Assembly (NCBI GenBank): GCA_039583875.1 | Contig: CM077162.1 | Location: forward strand, 114,606,589-114,670,588 | From: Platanthera guangdongensis | Lineage: Eukaryota > Streptophyta > Magnoliopsida > Asparagales > Orchidaceae | Direction of reading: 5' to 3' | DNA length: 64,000 nucleotides | Shown here: positions 33,315-44,140 of the stretch, one piece after another | Numbering within the stretch: the stretch's first letter is position 1 | How the letters are laid out: each line of letters opens with the position of its first letter | Translations under genes and position numbers: made by a program | Notes under the pieces: generated by a model | What the model saw: only the letters and a program-made list of their open reading frames with translations | Told to the model about the DNA's origin: nothing | The model's database searches: none

Positions 33315-36158
33315 CTATTTTTGCTTATCCTCCTTTTCTTTGTCAGCACGCTGAGTAAATTTGATCTCTCTGTTGGGATTAGCAGCTTGACTCTTGGTCA
33401 TAGTCATATCAGCAGCTCCAATGATATTGAGAGATGTAGCTCTAGGCACAACAGCCTCTGAGTGTAGATTCATGTAAGCATCTACATTAAAGAATTTGTT
33501 AGTTTTTGCATACATGTTCAATTCTTTTTTCCTGTATTTTGACATTGTTGAATACTGAGAGAGATCCTTTCCTTCAGCTTTAGCCTTGTTGATCATTGAT
33601 AATCCAACCAATTCCTGGAACCTTGCCATTCTAGCAGTAGTAGCTGTTTCAGGATCCTCAAATGGAATGGGAGGAGACTCTGACTTCTTAGGACTGTCAG
33701 CTTTAACTGGTTCAAGGACTTGTTGTTGTTGTTGCTGATGATATTGTTGTTGTTGTTGATGTTGATGTTGATGCCTACTAGAAGGGTACCTTTGCTGGCT
33801 GCTTCCTTGGGAAGATGAAGATATACCATGTTGTCTTTGGTATGTTTGAGAATATGAGGTAGACCTCTGAGATGAGCTGCCTGAAGCACCAGCAGCAGGT
33901 GGAGGAGGAGGAGGTCCCTTCCTGTGTCTCTGATGAGGAGGAGAATATCTTCTGCTTTTCTTTCTATCCTTCTGCTGATTCTTGGATAGCCACATCCAGG
34001 CTGGCATTCCAGGATAGGGAGTAATTTTCTGGAGAATGTAGTAAGGAATGTCATGATTTGGATTAGGCTTGGGAGCAGCAATTGGAGGGGCTTTCTTTTT
34101 CTTTGAAATTTTCTTCATTGTAGAAGGGCTATCATCAGAATCATCATTGTCTTCATCATCATCTTTTTCAGAGGAGGATCCCTGAGTATTATCATATAAA
34201 TCATCCAAAGCTTTTAGAAGATTTTTTTCAACTGACTTGTCAGCCTGAGGCTGAGCTTGAGGTACTGGAGCTGAAGTTGGAGCTGGAGCTGGAGCTACTG
34301 CTTGAGGTTCTGGAGCCAGAGGCTGTTCAGCAACTATTATAGTTTCAGTAATTAACAAATTCTCTTCTTCTATATCTACCATTATGATTTCATCCAAATT
34401 TGGAAGAGGACTGTCATCCATCTTATAGATAGGAGCAGAGACAGCCTCTGGGGAAAGAGTATCTTGGGGAGCAGATATTGTATGAGTCTCTATAGCTACA
34501 AAACTGTCCTTGAGTTGCTTAGCAACTGAGGGACTAATGGGTGTTGTATAAGGTACAATAGCCAAGGATGGCTTTAAGCAGACAAAAGGAAGAGAACTCA
34601 AGTAAACTGTATCAAAAGAATTAAATAGACTGAATAAATTCACTGTGGGATTGACAAAGCAATCACCAATAGTTATTATATCTGTATCCTCTATAACTGT
34701 ATTTGTATCTAGAACCATATAAATATCTGTATCTGAATCTGCTGTATCTGCTGCTGCTGCTGGAACTGGAAAAGCTTCTTCATTGAGCATCTCCCCCTGT
34801 CTGATTTCAGCAGGAGTTGGAATCAGGCCCCTAGGTGAAGAAGAAGGGACAGAGGAGGCAGCAAGGAGAGCAGCAGGGGAGAAAATTGAATTAGCAAGAG
34901 GTGTAATGGCCTCTGTTATACGAGTCTTGATCACTGGAGTGATGTGCTCCAGGATGCTAGACAGGGAAGGGGAAACTGTATTCATAAACTCAAGTGGAGT
35001 TTGGGTGGATACAGAGAGGGAAGCAGGAGTGACATCAGGGAGGATGTCATCCTGAGGAGATGATGGTGCAGGGGATGGTGTTGGACTGGGAATGTGATGA
35101 ACAGGTGAGGAGGGTGTAGATGGTGGTGAGGTGAGCAGATTGAATGTGAAGGATGACAAGAATGATTCAGTGTTGATTTCTTGGAGATGGGATGGAAGGG
35201 GAGATTGAGGAGGTGTGATATGTTGTGGAGAGTGTGGAGGTGTTGGTTGATGTGTTAGTGAAGGGATTGAGAGGACTGGTTGATGTAGAAGAGGAAGTGA
35301 GGTTGGTTGGGGAGATGGAGGAGTTATTGTTGGAATGGATATGATGGAAGAAGAAGGTGGAAGAGGAGCTTCTTCAGAACCAGGGTGGGGAGTGGTTGTA
35401 TCAGCCCTTGTGCCCTCAGAAGGCCTGGAGGAGGAGGAAGCCTGGGATGGCTTGTGATCCTCCTCTCCCATCTGCCAAACAGGGTAGAGGTTAGCCTCTT
35501 TGAGGCATTTATGAACACTGGTGTGGAAACCAGATGTTCAGAAGCCTTCTCCTGCAAAAATATCCCCAGTACCCGGCCAAAACAGACTTCTTTCTTGTTA
35601 TTCTTCTTTTTAATCAGATCAAATAATAACTTTTCCCAGTTAATTACTTTCTTATTAACCAAGGCAGTCATCACTACGAACTGGTGCCTTGTGATATAGT
35701 CATGTGTTGTATGCTTGCCTAACAGCACCTTCCCGACGACATCAGCTAAGAACTTGTATTCAGCAGTCAAGTTCTTTTTTCAGTAGCTTATTAGGGTTAT
35801 CTGCAGAATGACCCATTCTAATCAACATATTATTATACCCCTTAGAGTCCATGTCTATGTCATCATCACCATTTAATAGACCAAAGATTTCGATTAGTAT
35901 ATTAGGGGAGAGGGAAACTTGGTTACCAGAAATGGTTCCTGTAATATTATCTTGTGTTGTGGAGGAAGAAAAGACTCATTATTTGATCTCAGTCATAGCA
36001 ATCTTGATTCTTTGAGTCATAAATTTCTTCAGATTCTGATCTTCAAACAACTTCAGTATTTCCACAAATATTGCGTCAGAGTGTTGGAAAGAATCGAAAT
36101 CTATATTGAAACCCATATCGAATTTCATGGTGGAGAGAGCGCTTACTGGAATCGCCAT
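33315..36158 (-). pseudogene. SIRE env-like ORF
   Basis: The likely start is MAIPVSALSTMKFDMGFN at 36158. Similarity to SIRE third-ORF proteins continues in three frames: FDSFQHSDAIFVEIL, a MDSKGYNNMLIRMGHSAD stretch near 35800-35850, then AEYKFLADVVGKVLLGKHTT and RVLGIFLQEKASEHLVSTP (35770-35500). The long open part 35471-33315 is rich in Pro, Ser and Thr, then acidic, then Lys/Arg and poly-Gln (CAA/CAG repeat near 33720-33775). It ends with a conserved-looking MYAKTNKFFNVDAYMNLHSE. Called env-like from its position only; no signal peptide or clear transmembrane helix is visible. Frameshifts make it a pseudogene in its N-terminal third. Confidence 0.7.
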
Positions 36159-36269
36159 GAATGCACCTGCAAGAGAGAAACAAAGATAAAGTGCAAAGAA
36201 ACTGAAAGCACGGGACGGAGGTCGAAGAAAACCTAGATATATGATTTTCAGAATATGAACCGCCAATCT

Positions 36270-36549
36270 CCGTTCGATGAAAAAAAGGAAAAGATCTTCG
36301 ATCTGAGTTTGACGAAGTATTTTAATAGAAAATGAGTTCGTCGATCTCAGTCTGAAGAAGACGAATAAATCGTCGATCTCAGTTCGACGATAAATTCACT
36401 GAAACAGGGATCGTCGATCTCCGTTCGATGAAAACTGTTTCACTAAGAAGTGATCGTCGAACTCCGTTCGACGAACTCTTCATGAGAAGTTCACAGATCA
36501 TCGATCTCCGTTTGACGAACTGTCAACAAATCGTCGACCGCAAATAAAA
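36270..36549 (-). repeat. Spacer between SIRE-F pol and env-like ORF, with TCGTCGA motifs
   Basis: At least ten TCGTCGA/TCGACGA or one-mismatch copies lie in about 250 bp, alternating with GATCTC or AACTCC boxes. The same core motif clusters in this element's LTR. Confidence 0.6.
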
Positions 36550-36729
36550 TTTAAATTAACTCATCTCCATTGATCATTTTAACTGATTTAAGAAAAACAG
36601 ATGTTTCTTCTCATCCAATGGCTTGGTGAAGATGTCTGCCCTTTGTAAATCAGTGGAAATGAAGACAAGATTAATTTTCTTTTTGTCTACACAATCTCTA
36701 ATGAAATGATGTCTTATTTCTATATGCTT
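36550..36729 (-). pseudogene. SIRE-F RNase H C-terminus
   Basis: The minus strand reads KHIEIRHHFIRDCVDKKK, then ISTDLQRADIFTKPLDE and a stop after about 60 codons. This is the end of copia pol with the ADIFTKPL box intact. It is cut at 36729, where the copia-3 LTR begins. Confidence 0.85.
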
Positions 36730-37152
36730 GGTCGCGATAGGCGCTTGCTGCCGCCGACCGCCGGACCTCTGCCTTCGCAGGAAAAGGTTTCTTGCGCGTC
36801 AGATTCGTCACCGCTACCTCTCCTTGAACGGATCTAGTTGTCCGTGGAGACGTTGAGGGCAAACCTAGTTCCGACCTGGATCTTGTGCAACAAGAGTGTA
36901 GAGTTCTCCGTGCTCGTGTGGATATCGATAGAGGCGTGAACACTATTCTACGCTAGGAACTCCAGTCGTTGTCGTTCGTTAGAATCATTCGGAGCACCTT
37001 GGTTGAGTATAGACTCAATCTCTCAAAGGTAATTTTATTTACTGTCTTTACTTCTTGATTAATGTTCATTGGCAAGATCCGAAATCTTTTGAGTTTTATT
37101 GTTCCTTATTTTCACTGCGCACAAGTGTTGTGGCGTATAGCAAAACACAACA
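36730..37152 (+). repeat. Remnant of the copia-3 3' LTR
   Basis: It is collinear with 18833-19247 of the 5' LTR and ends AAAACACAACA. The following AAATG (37153-37157) is the right target duplication of copia-3. The first part of this LTR was lost in the deletion that also removed most of SIRE-F. Confidence 0.88.
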
Positions 37153-37728
37153 AAATGAACATCCGACTTAATTGGAATCAGAATAGTCATAGAGCGTGAA
37201 TGTGTCTGTGTCAGTGAGGATACCAAAGACCCAGATTTGTTGTGTCTATAAGATACCTAAAGATGTGTTTAACAGCTTTAAAGTGAGATTTTTTAGGATT
37301 AGCCTAATATTTAGCACAAGACACACCGCAAACATGATGTCGGGTCTAGACGCACTAAGATGCAATAGTGATCCAATCATATCTCGATATACTGTTTAGT
37401 CCACTGAAATGTCATTTTCATATTTTCCTAACTTGAGTGATACGCTCATTGGAGACTTAGCATGTTTCAGATTTTTAAAGTCAAATCGTTTAAACATGTC
37501 TTTTAAATATTTAGATTGACAAATAAAAATTTCATCTAACCTTTGAGAAATTTGAAATTTTAGAAAATATGTTAATTCGCCCACTAAGCTCATCTCAAAT
37601 TCGCTTTGCGTCACTTTTACGGTATCATTACTTAAATTGTTATTAGTGGCACCGAATATAAAATCGTCAACATAAATTTGCAAAATCATCAGCCCAGAAT
37701 CATTATGCTTAACAAATAGGGTGGTATC
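37153..37728 (-). pseudogene. Copia-4 reverse transcriptase, C-terminal part
   Basis: The minus strand reads DTTLFVKHNDSGLMILQIYV, the catalytic IYVDDFIFGATN, EFEMSLVGELTYFLKFQI, SKYLKDMFKRF and LKHAKSPMS, then a stop at 37396 and the thumb region to DYSDSN. The frame runs on exactly at 18089 after copia-3 is removed. The N-terminal half of RT is missing: 37729 is the end of Athila-A. Confidence 0.88.
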
Positions 37729-39353
37729 TGATGCGCTTGACGACAAGTGCATCGGTCGCAAAAAAATATAAAATGTGCGAGTTTTCCCAAGTATCGATCT
37801 CACGTGGAACACAGTAAGGTGGAGTTATCTTTTGAGGTAGGACTTGAGATTGAAGTCCTGCGGTTGGATGGGATGCGGAAAGCTTGATTTGATTTGCGGA
37901 AAAATAAAATAAAAGAAATATAATTTACTAATGCGGGTTGCCGGCACCGCTTCGCAACGAAAGGGATTACGCAGACTGCTATGCATTTCTTCGCTCGGCG
38001 AATAGACGAGCAGGAAGACGAAATGGAAGTGTAGTTAAGCGGGATGGATGACTAGGCTTGCGTAGTGGAAGAGTAGGTTAACAGAATGGAGTGGAGGGTG
38101 ACGGTGGAATGGGCGCACCTTATACACACATATAAACAAAATACATTCATATAAATGAAATAAAAGTTAAGAATAATGGTTTATAGTGCACATCATCAAA
38201 AGAATTAAGAACTAGTTACAATCATCCAAACAAGCGGAGAAGTGCGAGGGAATCAACCACATCCAACGTCTCGTTGAGATTCACGGTAGGTATTGCCAAG
38301 TTGTCAATCCGCGTCTTGCTCGGTCCGCAACTACGTCCGGGGTAGAAGAGGGTTGTCACTTCCTCTCAGTTAACCTGTCTTCTTCGCTTCACGAGAAGGT
38401 CTTCTTCGGTGCGAAGCTCTCCTTGCTTGATGATGATGGTAGGGCTAGTCTCCTCACTTTGAAGGATCGGAATGATGCGAAGCGCCCTAGTACAAAGCCC
38501 TCGTAGAAGATGGAGGAGGAAGAAGACGGAGCTCCCCCTTAAGGTTTTTGCGATGGAACTTTGCAGAGGAAGAAGAAGATCCCAAATAGGGAGAAACCTG
38601 TGGCTTAAATAGTGAAGGTTAGAAAAATATGCACGCACGGTCGAACGCACGACCGTGTGTGCACCATGCGAATTTTATCGTGCAGAAATCGTCCACCCTG
38701 GCACAGTAGGAGATCGTGCGATTTTGATCACATACAGGCAAAACAGCCTATACGAGAACAAAATGTACGGTTAGCGACAGATCACTGAAAAAGCAGGACA
38801 AACTGAACAAATCGTGTATTTCCTTCGCGCACGATTGAACCCAACCGTGCGTGAAGAAAACGCATGGACAATAATACCATAATATTTTTAGACAAAAAGA
38901 CAAGCTTGTGTGATTTTGATCATGCACGTTTGAAACCAACTGTGCGCGAACAAAACGCACAGGCCGAGACAGATCACCAAATTTGAGCTCTGTAGGAATT
39001 GCACGCCTGCATCAATCGTGCGCCATGTAGATGCACGACCGTGTCATTTTTACAGGATAGAAAACTGGCAGCATTGGGGATCTGCCCACCTGCACACCAA
39101 CAAAACCGCCTGAAGCACACCTACAACACATACAAACATAGACAAAAACAATATAAAAACAATATGGGGAGCACCATGTGCTTATTCGCAACAACCAGTG
39201 CGCAATTGCACACCACAATGGGCTAAAATTTGCACTTCATGTGAGAATGGTGAACAAGTTAAATATTAGCAATAATGACCAGAAAGTGAAGTGCAAGTGA
39301 GTGGAATCGAGCCCATATGAATCTGAAAAAACCTATAAATATCGAACTCATCA
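37729..39353 (-). repeat. 3' LTR of Athila-A (1625 bp)
   Basis: On the minus strand it starts TGATGAGTTCGATA and ends CACTTGTCGTCAAGCGCATCA-like sequence. It is homologous to 46439-48107 in reverse, over both AT-rich ends. The middle (about 38635-39055) holds repeated CGCACGATCGTGCG-type inverted motifs. Confidence 0.78.
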
Positions 39354-39803
39354 CACCCTCAGACTTAACCATTTGCTCGTCCGGAGCAAACCATCCCTCA
39401 CGTGTACGAGAAAAACAACTAGCTGGCTTAGTAACTGTTAGGGCAGAGTACCATGTGAAGTCGCATGCTCATGCACATATAAATATAGTAGAAAAAATTT
39501 CTAATTATGCAAAATAATTTATACATTTTTCAAAAAACATCCATATATATTTCTACTCAAAAATTGAATCATGGTGAATCATCCGGTCACGCATATGAAG
39601 AAAGTATACTGATCGCTGAGGTAAGCATTGCTAAAGATTGGGGCTTGGGACAACCTCCAAAAAAATCGATCAATGTCTGTGACCATAAGCTCACCCTTCC
39701 ACACTCTATCCACGACACTGGTTTGGTTCAACGTGTGAATCAGTAAGACTTAAGGTTTTAGATGAGGCTTGGGTTACAGTAGGGTATATATAAGAATAAA
39801 TAT
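39354..39803 (-). other. Polypurine tract and 3' UTR of Athila-A
   Basis: The minus strand has GGTTAAGTCTGAGGGTG next to the LTR, preceded by TGCTCCGGACGAGCAAATGG, the dyad commonly found just before the Athila/Tat tract. The matching stretch in Athila-B is at 46390-46438. Confidence 0.7.
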
Positions 39804-41264
39804 TGTTGGGTTCATTGATCACAATGTGCTAGGTTTGAAGAAGACCCACATGTCAATGGTATACACATGATTGTATCTAATATATGTTCAAAGTTCATTG
39901 TATGCAGGGTGTATACTGTTACATTGATTAGACAGGTTGTCTGGGTCACAATGATAGTGGGACTCAAGACAAGATGCTGAAAAAGTAGAAAACTGGCTAA
40001 GTCCAGAAGCGTTGAGTGAACTCACTTCACTTAATGCCAGAAATCTAAAAGGGTTGACAGGAGATCCAGCAGTCAAAGTCTTGGTAGTGTTGACTTGAAA
40101 TCTGTCCAAGGACAGAAGCATTGAGTGAAGGCAGTTCACTCAACGCATACTCAAAAGAAAAACTGCCTAAAGACAGAAGCGTTGAGTGATGAAGAATCAC
40201 TCAACGCTACATCAAGAAATTCAGCAAAGTCAGAAAGCGTTGAGTGTAGAAACTTGACTCAACGCCTTCATACAGAAAAATTCTTTTTAAGTCCAAAAGC
40301 GTTGAGTGATAAAGGCTCACTCAACGCCTTATCAGTTATGTTGTAAAAGTCAAATGCGTTGACTGTTGAAGGTTCACTCAACGCCTCAAGATACAGATTT
40401 TCTGCTAAGTATTTCTGTGTTGAGTTACATGACCTCACTTAACGCCTATGCAGACTGACTGCAAATTGCCAAGTCCCCAAGCACTGTGTCATGCTGACGT
40501 CATCCAAAATTTAAATATTGCGGAACTTGCGCGCTAGATGACAAAAGGCGTCGTATGCCTTTAGTACAACAATTAAAACTAAAGTTACTTGGCAGGTACC
40601 AAATTCAGCTTGCACATACTAAGAAAATAGTCGTTAGACGGCGAGACAAAAGTGGACTTTATAGAGAAATTAAAAAGAGCTTTTATCTCTGCATAGTCAT
40701 CTTCTAGACATGCAAGAAAATCCTTGATACAGGGATTTACAGATGGTCTGAAAAATACAGACAAAGCTGGTTGTTTGAAGAATACAAAGAAATGTAAAAT
40801 AACAAAGTCTTCAACAACAAAAACATAGAACTCATTTTTCTGTGTAAGAAGAAGAAGCAGAGCAAACTCTAGTTGCTGTTCATCTTCAAGGCCACTGCAC
40901 TCAACTCTGCTACATCAAAGGCTTGAAGAAACATTGCTCTACAGTTGTTTTCTCAGCACAAGCAGAAACATCCTGAAGATCAACTATCTTGGTGTTATGA
41001 AGAAGTCAGAGCTGACTTTATTCAGTTCAGAAAGAAGGCACAGAGAACCACTTCTCTGGAATCAATCATCATCAAACATTTCCTCCTTCTGTAAGATCAT
41101 CAGTGATCTGAGTTGTAAGCCTAAGTTATAAAGGCTGAGGTGTAGGTTCCTGTTGAGGATCTGAGGTAGGGCTTGTGTGCCTGAGGTAGGATCTTGGTTA
41201 AGATTTGAGGTAGGAGACTTATTATCTCTGAGTGTAGGACTATCGTCCTAGCCTAAGTTGTAGG
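39804..41264 (+). repeat. Incomplete LTR with GCGTTGAGTGA hairpin array, probably SIRE type
   Basis: It starts TGTTGGGTTCATTGATC, a plausible LTR start, with left flank AATAT. Its central part (about 39996-40445) is an array of imperfect inverted repeats. The tail is a GT-rich stretch with repeated CTGAGGTAGG units (41128-41220). No CA terminus or matching right flank is found, because another LTR starts at 41265. I take it as a truncated LTR; the SIRE assignment is by style only. Confidence 0.5.
39996..40445. repeat. Array of GCGTTGAGTGA ... TCACTCAACGC inverted repeats
   Basis: Seven or so units occur, each with a left arm near AGCGTTGAGTGA, a short loop and a right arm near TCACTCAACGC. 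Units start near 40008, 40108, 40168, 40228, 40299, 40357 and 40418. Between units a CTAAGTCCAGA-like or AAAGTCAGA-like spacer recurs. Confidence 0.75.
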
Positions 41265-41552
41265 TGATGAGAATCCATCGAATCATACACCTGGAGGGGT
41301 TCGCCGCAAGGAGGGACCCACGTTCATTTATTCGCGCAGGAAGACTTGATCGGATCGCCGATCGGACTCTGCAGTTGCGTCCGGGACGTCGCCGCGAGTC
41401 AAACACTATATTAGTTTATATTTTTTTGTTTATTATTGATGTATTTAAGGGCCGAACCCACCACCCAATCATAGTCGTTGATGCGGAAGCTCTTGCTTTT
41501 TTTTTCTTATAAATATGAGTCTTGAGGGATGAATTGAGGGATTGTAGAATTT
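41265..41552 (+). repeat. Chromovirus LTR fragment (first ~290 bp)
   Basis: It starts TGATGAGAATCCATCG. It is the reverse complement of the right ends of the LTRs at 50240-51555, 54409-55712 and especially 59882-61288, including GATCGGATCGCCGATCGG and CGCGAGTCAAACACTATATTAG. It breaks off at about 41552, where an Athila LTR resumes. No target duplication was seen. Confidence 0.75.
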
Positions 41553-42084
41553 GGGCTTCTTGTTGTGATATTTTCTTCATCTCTCATGTATTGGATGATG
41601 ATTTCATGAATCCTATATTGTTTTAATGTTTACTTCCATGTCTTTGGATGTTATTGTTGTTCATGTGTATTGAGGTGCACCCCCATTCCATCCACCATCC
41701 CACCGTTGCGTTGAGTTTGTCGCACTAGTAATTGCTAGTTGTGCATGTTGTGATGAGGTGCTTGCGACCCTCACTCCGCCGGTGTGTTCACCTCATTCGT
41801 GTGCCTTCTCGTCCACCCGCCTCTCGAAGCAGAGCATAGCGGCTTGCAGTAGTTCCATTCACCATGCGATGCGGTGCTTGCGACCCGCAGTAGTTTAATT
41901 TAGTTTTCTTTTATTTCTGCAGCCCAAATCAAATCCTCGTTTCTCGTTTTAATTTTTTATAATTACTATTTTGAACAAGAGAATGACATGCCTCAACCTG
42001 CGTTCCTTTGAGATTCAATACTTGGGGAAATTCACTCATTTTATATTACTTGAGCGACCGGTACACTTGCCCTTTCATGTATCA
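41553..42084 (+). repeat. 5' LTR remnant of Athila-B
   Basis: It is collinear with 47572-48107 of the 3' LTR (CTCATGTATTGGATGATG, CGAAGCAGAGCATA, CTTGCGACCCGCAGT). It ends CATGTATCA at 42084. The first two thirds are missing. Confidence 0.82.
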
Positions 42085-42090
42085 AGTTTT

Positions 42091-42107
42091 TGTCGTTGTT
42101 ACCGGGG
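42091..42107 (+). promoter_or_regulatory. Diverged Athila/Tat primer-binding site
   Basis: TGTCGTTGTTACCGGGG follows the LTR and a short T-run. The family form is TGGCGCCGTTGCCGGGG, so three or four positions have changed. Confidence 0.7.
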
Positions 42108-42280
42108 AACACAAATAATGTATTATTCTTTAGTTTGGAAAATAGTTATTGGGATTTGGTCTGTTTGATTTTTGTTTTGTTCTATGAGTGTTTATGCAGG
42201 GTTGTGGCTCTGGTGATATCGTTAAGTTTGATCTAATGAATTAGCAGACACTTTGTGCGCTCCGCAGAGTTGTTGTTGTT

Positions 42281-43267
42281 ATGCAACGAAATAAAATCAA
42301 TGTGAATGATCACAAGGTAGTGTTTGAGCCTCATAGAGAACAAGCTGCAGATGAGCATGACGTGATCTGTCCCAGGCCTCGGACAATGAGGGAATACACC
42401 ACTCCTACTGTTGGGAGTGTGTATCTAGGATTCAGCCCGACGATCACGAACAATCAGTTTGAGATCAAGCCGACAATTCTCAATATCATCCGCAACAACA
42501 CCCAATTCTCTGGGTTACCGAGTGAAGACCCCCATCTTCACTTGGCCGAATTTTCTGAAATCTGCGAAACTTTCAGGTATGCTGGTATCTCTGATGATAC
42601 TGTGAAGTTGAGACTGTTCTCATTCTCCCTACGTGATAAAGGTAAGATGTGGGTCTATACTATCCCACCCGGAGCTGCCATTACTTGGGATGCCCTATCA
42701 TCAAAGTTCCTTTCCAAGTTTCATCCAGTTGACAACATTGTGAGAACACAATGAGAAAATGCTATCTTCCGCCAGAATGATCAGGAGACTCTAGCAGAGG
42801 CCTGGGAGAGGTTCACAGACCTCCTGAGAAAATGCCCCCAGCATGAGTATCAGCCCTGGAACCTAGTGGAGATCTTCTACTTTGCTATAGAGTCGAATCT
42901 TCATGCTATGATCAATGCGGCCGCTGGAGGGACTCTGATGAACCACACTCCAGAAGATGCCTTCCGAATTCTACAAGATACAACGTCTCATAGTTCATTC
43001 TGGACCGCAGGAAGAAACACCTGAAGAAGTGCAAGGGGGTTGTTTGAAGTGAGTTCTTCGGTGCCACCATCTAATGCAACACTATTTCCAATTGAAAATA
43101 TAGCTATATTGAAGCGACCCTCCACTACCGTTGCTCCAGTGATGGCAATATCGTGCCAAGGTTGTGGAAACCCCGGGCATCACACATACGAATGCCCCGC
43201 TGGTGAGCTTTCTAACGATTTTGTGAATGTTAGTTTTCATGAATCAGTAAATTATATTAATAATTAG
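42281..43267 (+). pseudogene. Athila-B Gag
   Basis: MQRNKINVNDHKVVFEPHRE, then the conserved Athila capsid stretch: RTMREYTTPTVGSVYLGF, NNTQFSGLPSEDPHLHLAEF, FRYAGISDDTVKLRLFSFSL, WERFTDLLRKCPQHEYQPW, AAAGGTLMNHTPEDAFRIL. A zinc knuckle CQGCGNPGHHTYECP lies at about 43156-43200. Stops at 42752, 43021 and 43265 and a frameshift break it. It would form particles. Confidence 0.88.
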
Positions 43268-43499
43268 AATAGATCTGTGCTATTTTCAAATGCTTATAAC
43301 CCGGGCGTGAGAAATCACTCCAACTTTTAGGAGCCAGCCGAGGCCTCCACATCCGAGTTATAATCATCCCGCTCCCGCGCCTAAGAAGAGCGCACTCGAG
43401 GAGATGATGGAGAAGTTTGTGGACATGGCCTAATCTAGTTTGGCCAACCAAGCTACCTCGATGAGGAACTTAGAAGTTCCGTTTGGCCATTTGACCTAA

Positions 43500-44140
43500 G
43501 TTTTATCTGAGCGCGCTCAAGGTGCACTTCCCAGTACTACAGAGAAAAATCCCCGGGAACAGGGCAAGATTTTGTCTGATCCTACTTTTGTCCATGAAGG
43601 TGATATGATTGCGAAGTGTAAAATTAACGACGTTGAAACCACGGCATTGTGCGACACTGGATCATCACGCAATGTTCTTGCTTTGTCAGACATTATGAAA
43701 TTAAACTTGAATATTGATGTTGATGAACGGACATCCCTTGTCCTGGCCAATGGCTCAATGGTGGAGACTGAGGGTGAAGTGAGAGAGGTGGAAGTTGTTG
43801 TGGATGGCTCTGTGGTCGTCACAAACTTCCAAGTGTTGGGACCTTTGGAGAATGACTCCATACCCATTTTGGGGGTCCCATTCTTGAAAGAGAGTGGCGA
43901 ATTCTCCACATTGCGGATGGTAGCGTTTCCTTGCCACTCAAGGAGACACCCCATTCTTGCCCATCCACTACGACGGAGGACCTCGTGTTGAGATGGAAAA
44001 TCATGAATCTTCTATTTGTATTTATGATGTGGTTTTGAGTTATGTAATATGTAGTTCTGAATTGGAGGATCCGGTTGATATTGATGTGCATGATACTGTT
44101 AAGAAGGAAGTAAAGACTGGAGTTGCTGACCCCATGTAGA
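43500..44140 (+). pseudogene. Athila-B protease and following coding remnant
   Basis: The open frame 43572-43991 has DPTFVHEGDMIAKCKINDVE, the catalytic ALCDTGSSRNVLAL, then SIPILGVPFLKESG, matching the retroviral-type aspartic protease of Athila/Tat elements. A frameshift follows near 43895, after which an HIADGSVSLPLKETP-like stretch continues. No RT motif appears downstream. Confidence 0.78.

Larger units (their letters stand above)
31530..36729 (-). mobile_element. SIRE-F, 3' half of a SIRE/Maximus copia with env-like ORF
   Basis: Minus-strand order from the right: end of RNase H (36729-36550), a spacer with TCGTCGA motifs, a long env-like ORF region (36158-33315), polypurine tract, 3' LTR (33120-31530). 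An extra ORF between pol and the 3' LTR is diagnostic of SIRE. Its 5' LTR, gag and most of pol are missing: at 36729/36730 it joins directly to the middle of the copia-3 3' LTR. The right target duplication is therefore lost. Confidence 0.85.
18095..37152 (+). mobile_element. Copia-3, inserted in copia-4 RNase H
   Basis: It is flanked by a perfect target duplication AAATG (18090-18094 and 37153-37157). The order is 5' LTR 18095-19247, PBS, leader (holding Tekay-2), gag, protease, integrase up to 31529. There pol is broken by SIRE-F, and RT and RNase H are absent. Only the last 423 bp of the 3' LTR remain (36730-37152). One deletion joining SIRE-F pol to the middle of this LTR explains both losses. 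Confidence 0.88.
37729..39803 (-). mobile_element. Athila-A, 3' end of an Athila-family element in minus orientation
   Basis: The LTR at 37729-39353 is followed (to the right) by a polypurine tract and about 450 bp of 3' non-coding sequence. Both match the reverse complement of the Athila-B 3' end (about 45990-48107). Left flank GTATC (37724-37728) belongs to copia-4 RT. The rest of the element is missing; at 39804 another LTR starts. Confidence 0.75.

Noticed and set aside
33720..33775. CAA/CAG repeat as an independent microsatellite locus
   Set aside because: It is part of the poly-Gln tract of the SIRE env-like frame.
39996..40445. Regularly spaced repeats resembling a CRISPR array
   Set aside because: Units are imperfect palindromes with similar spacers inside an LTR of a plant retrotransposon; no identical repeats and no cas genes.
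39804..41264. A complete solo LTR with hairpin array
   Set aside because: A start TGTTGGG is visible, but no CA end or matching AATAT right flank; it is truncated by another LTR fragment.
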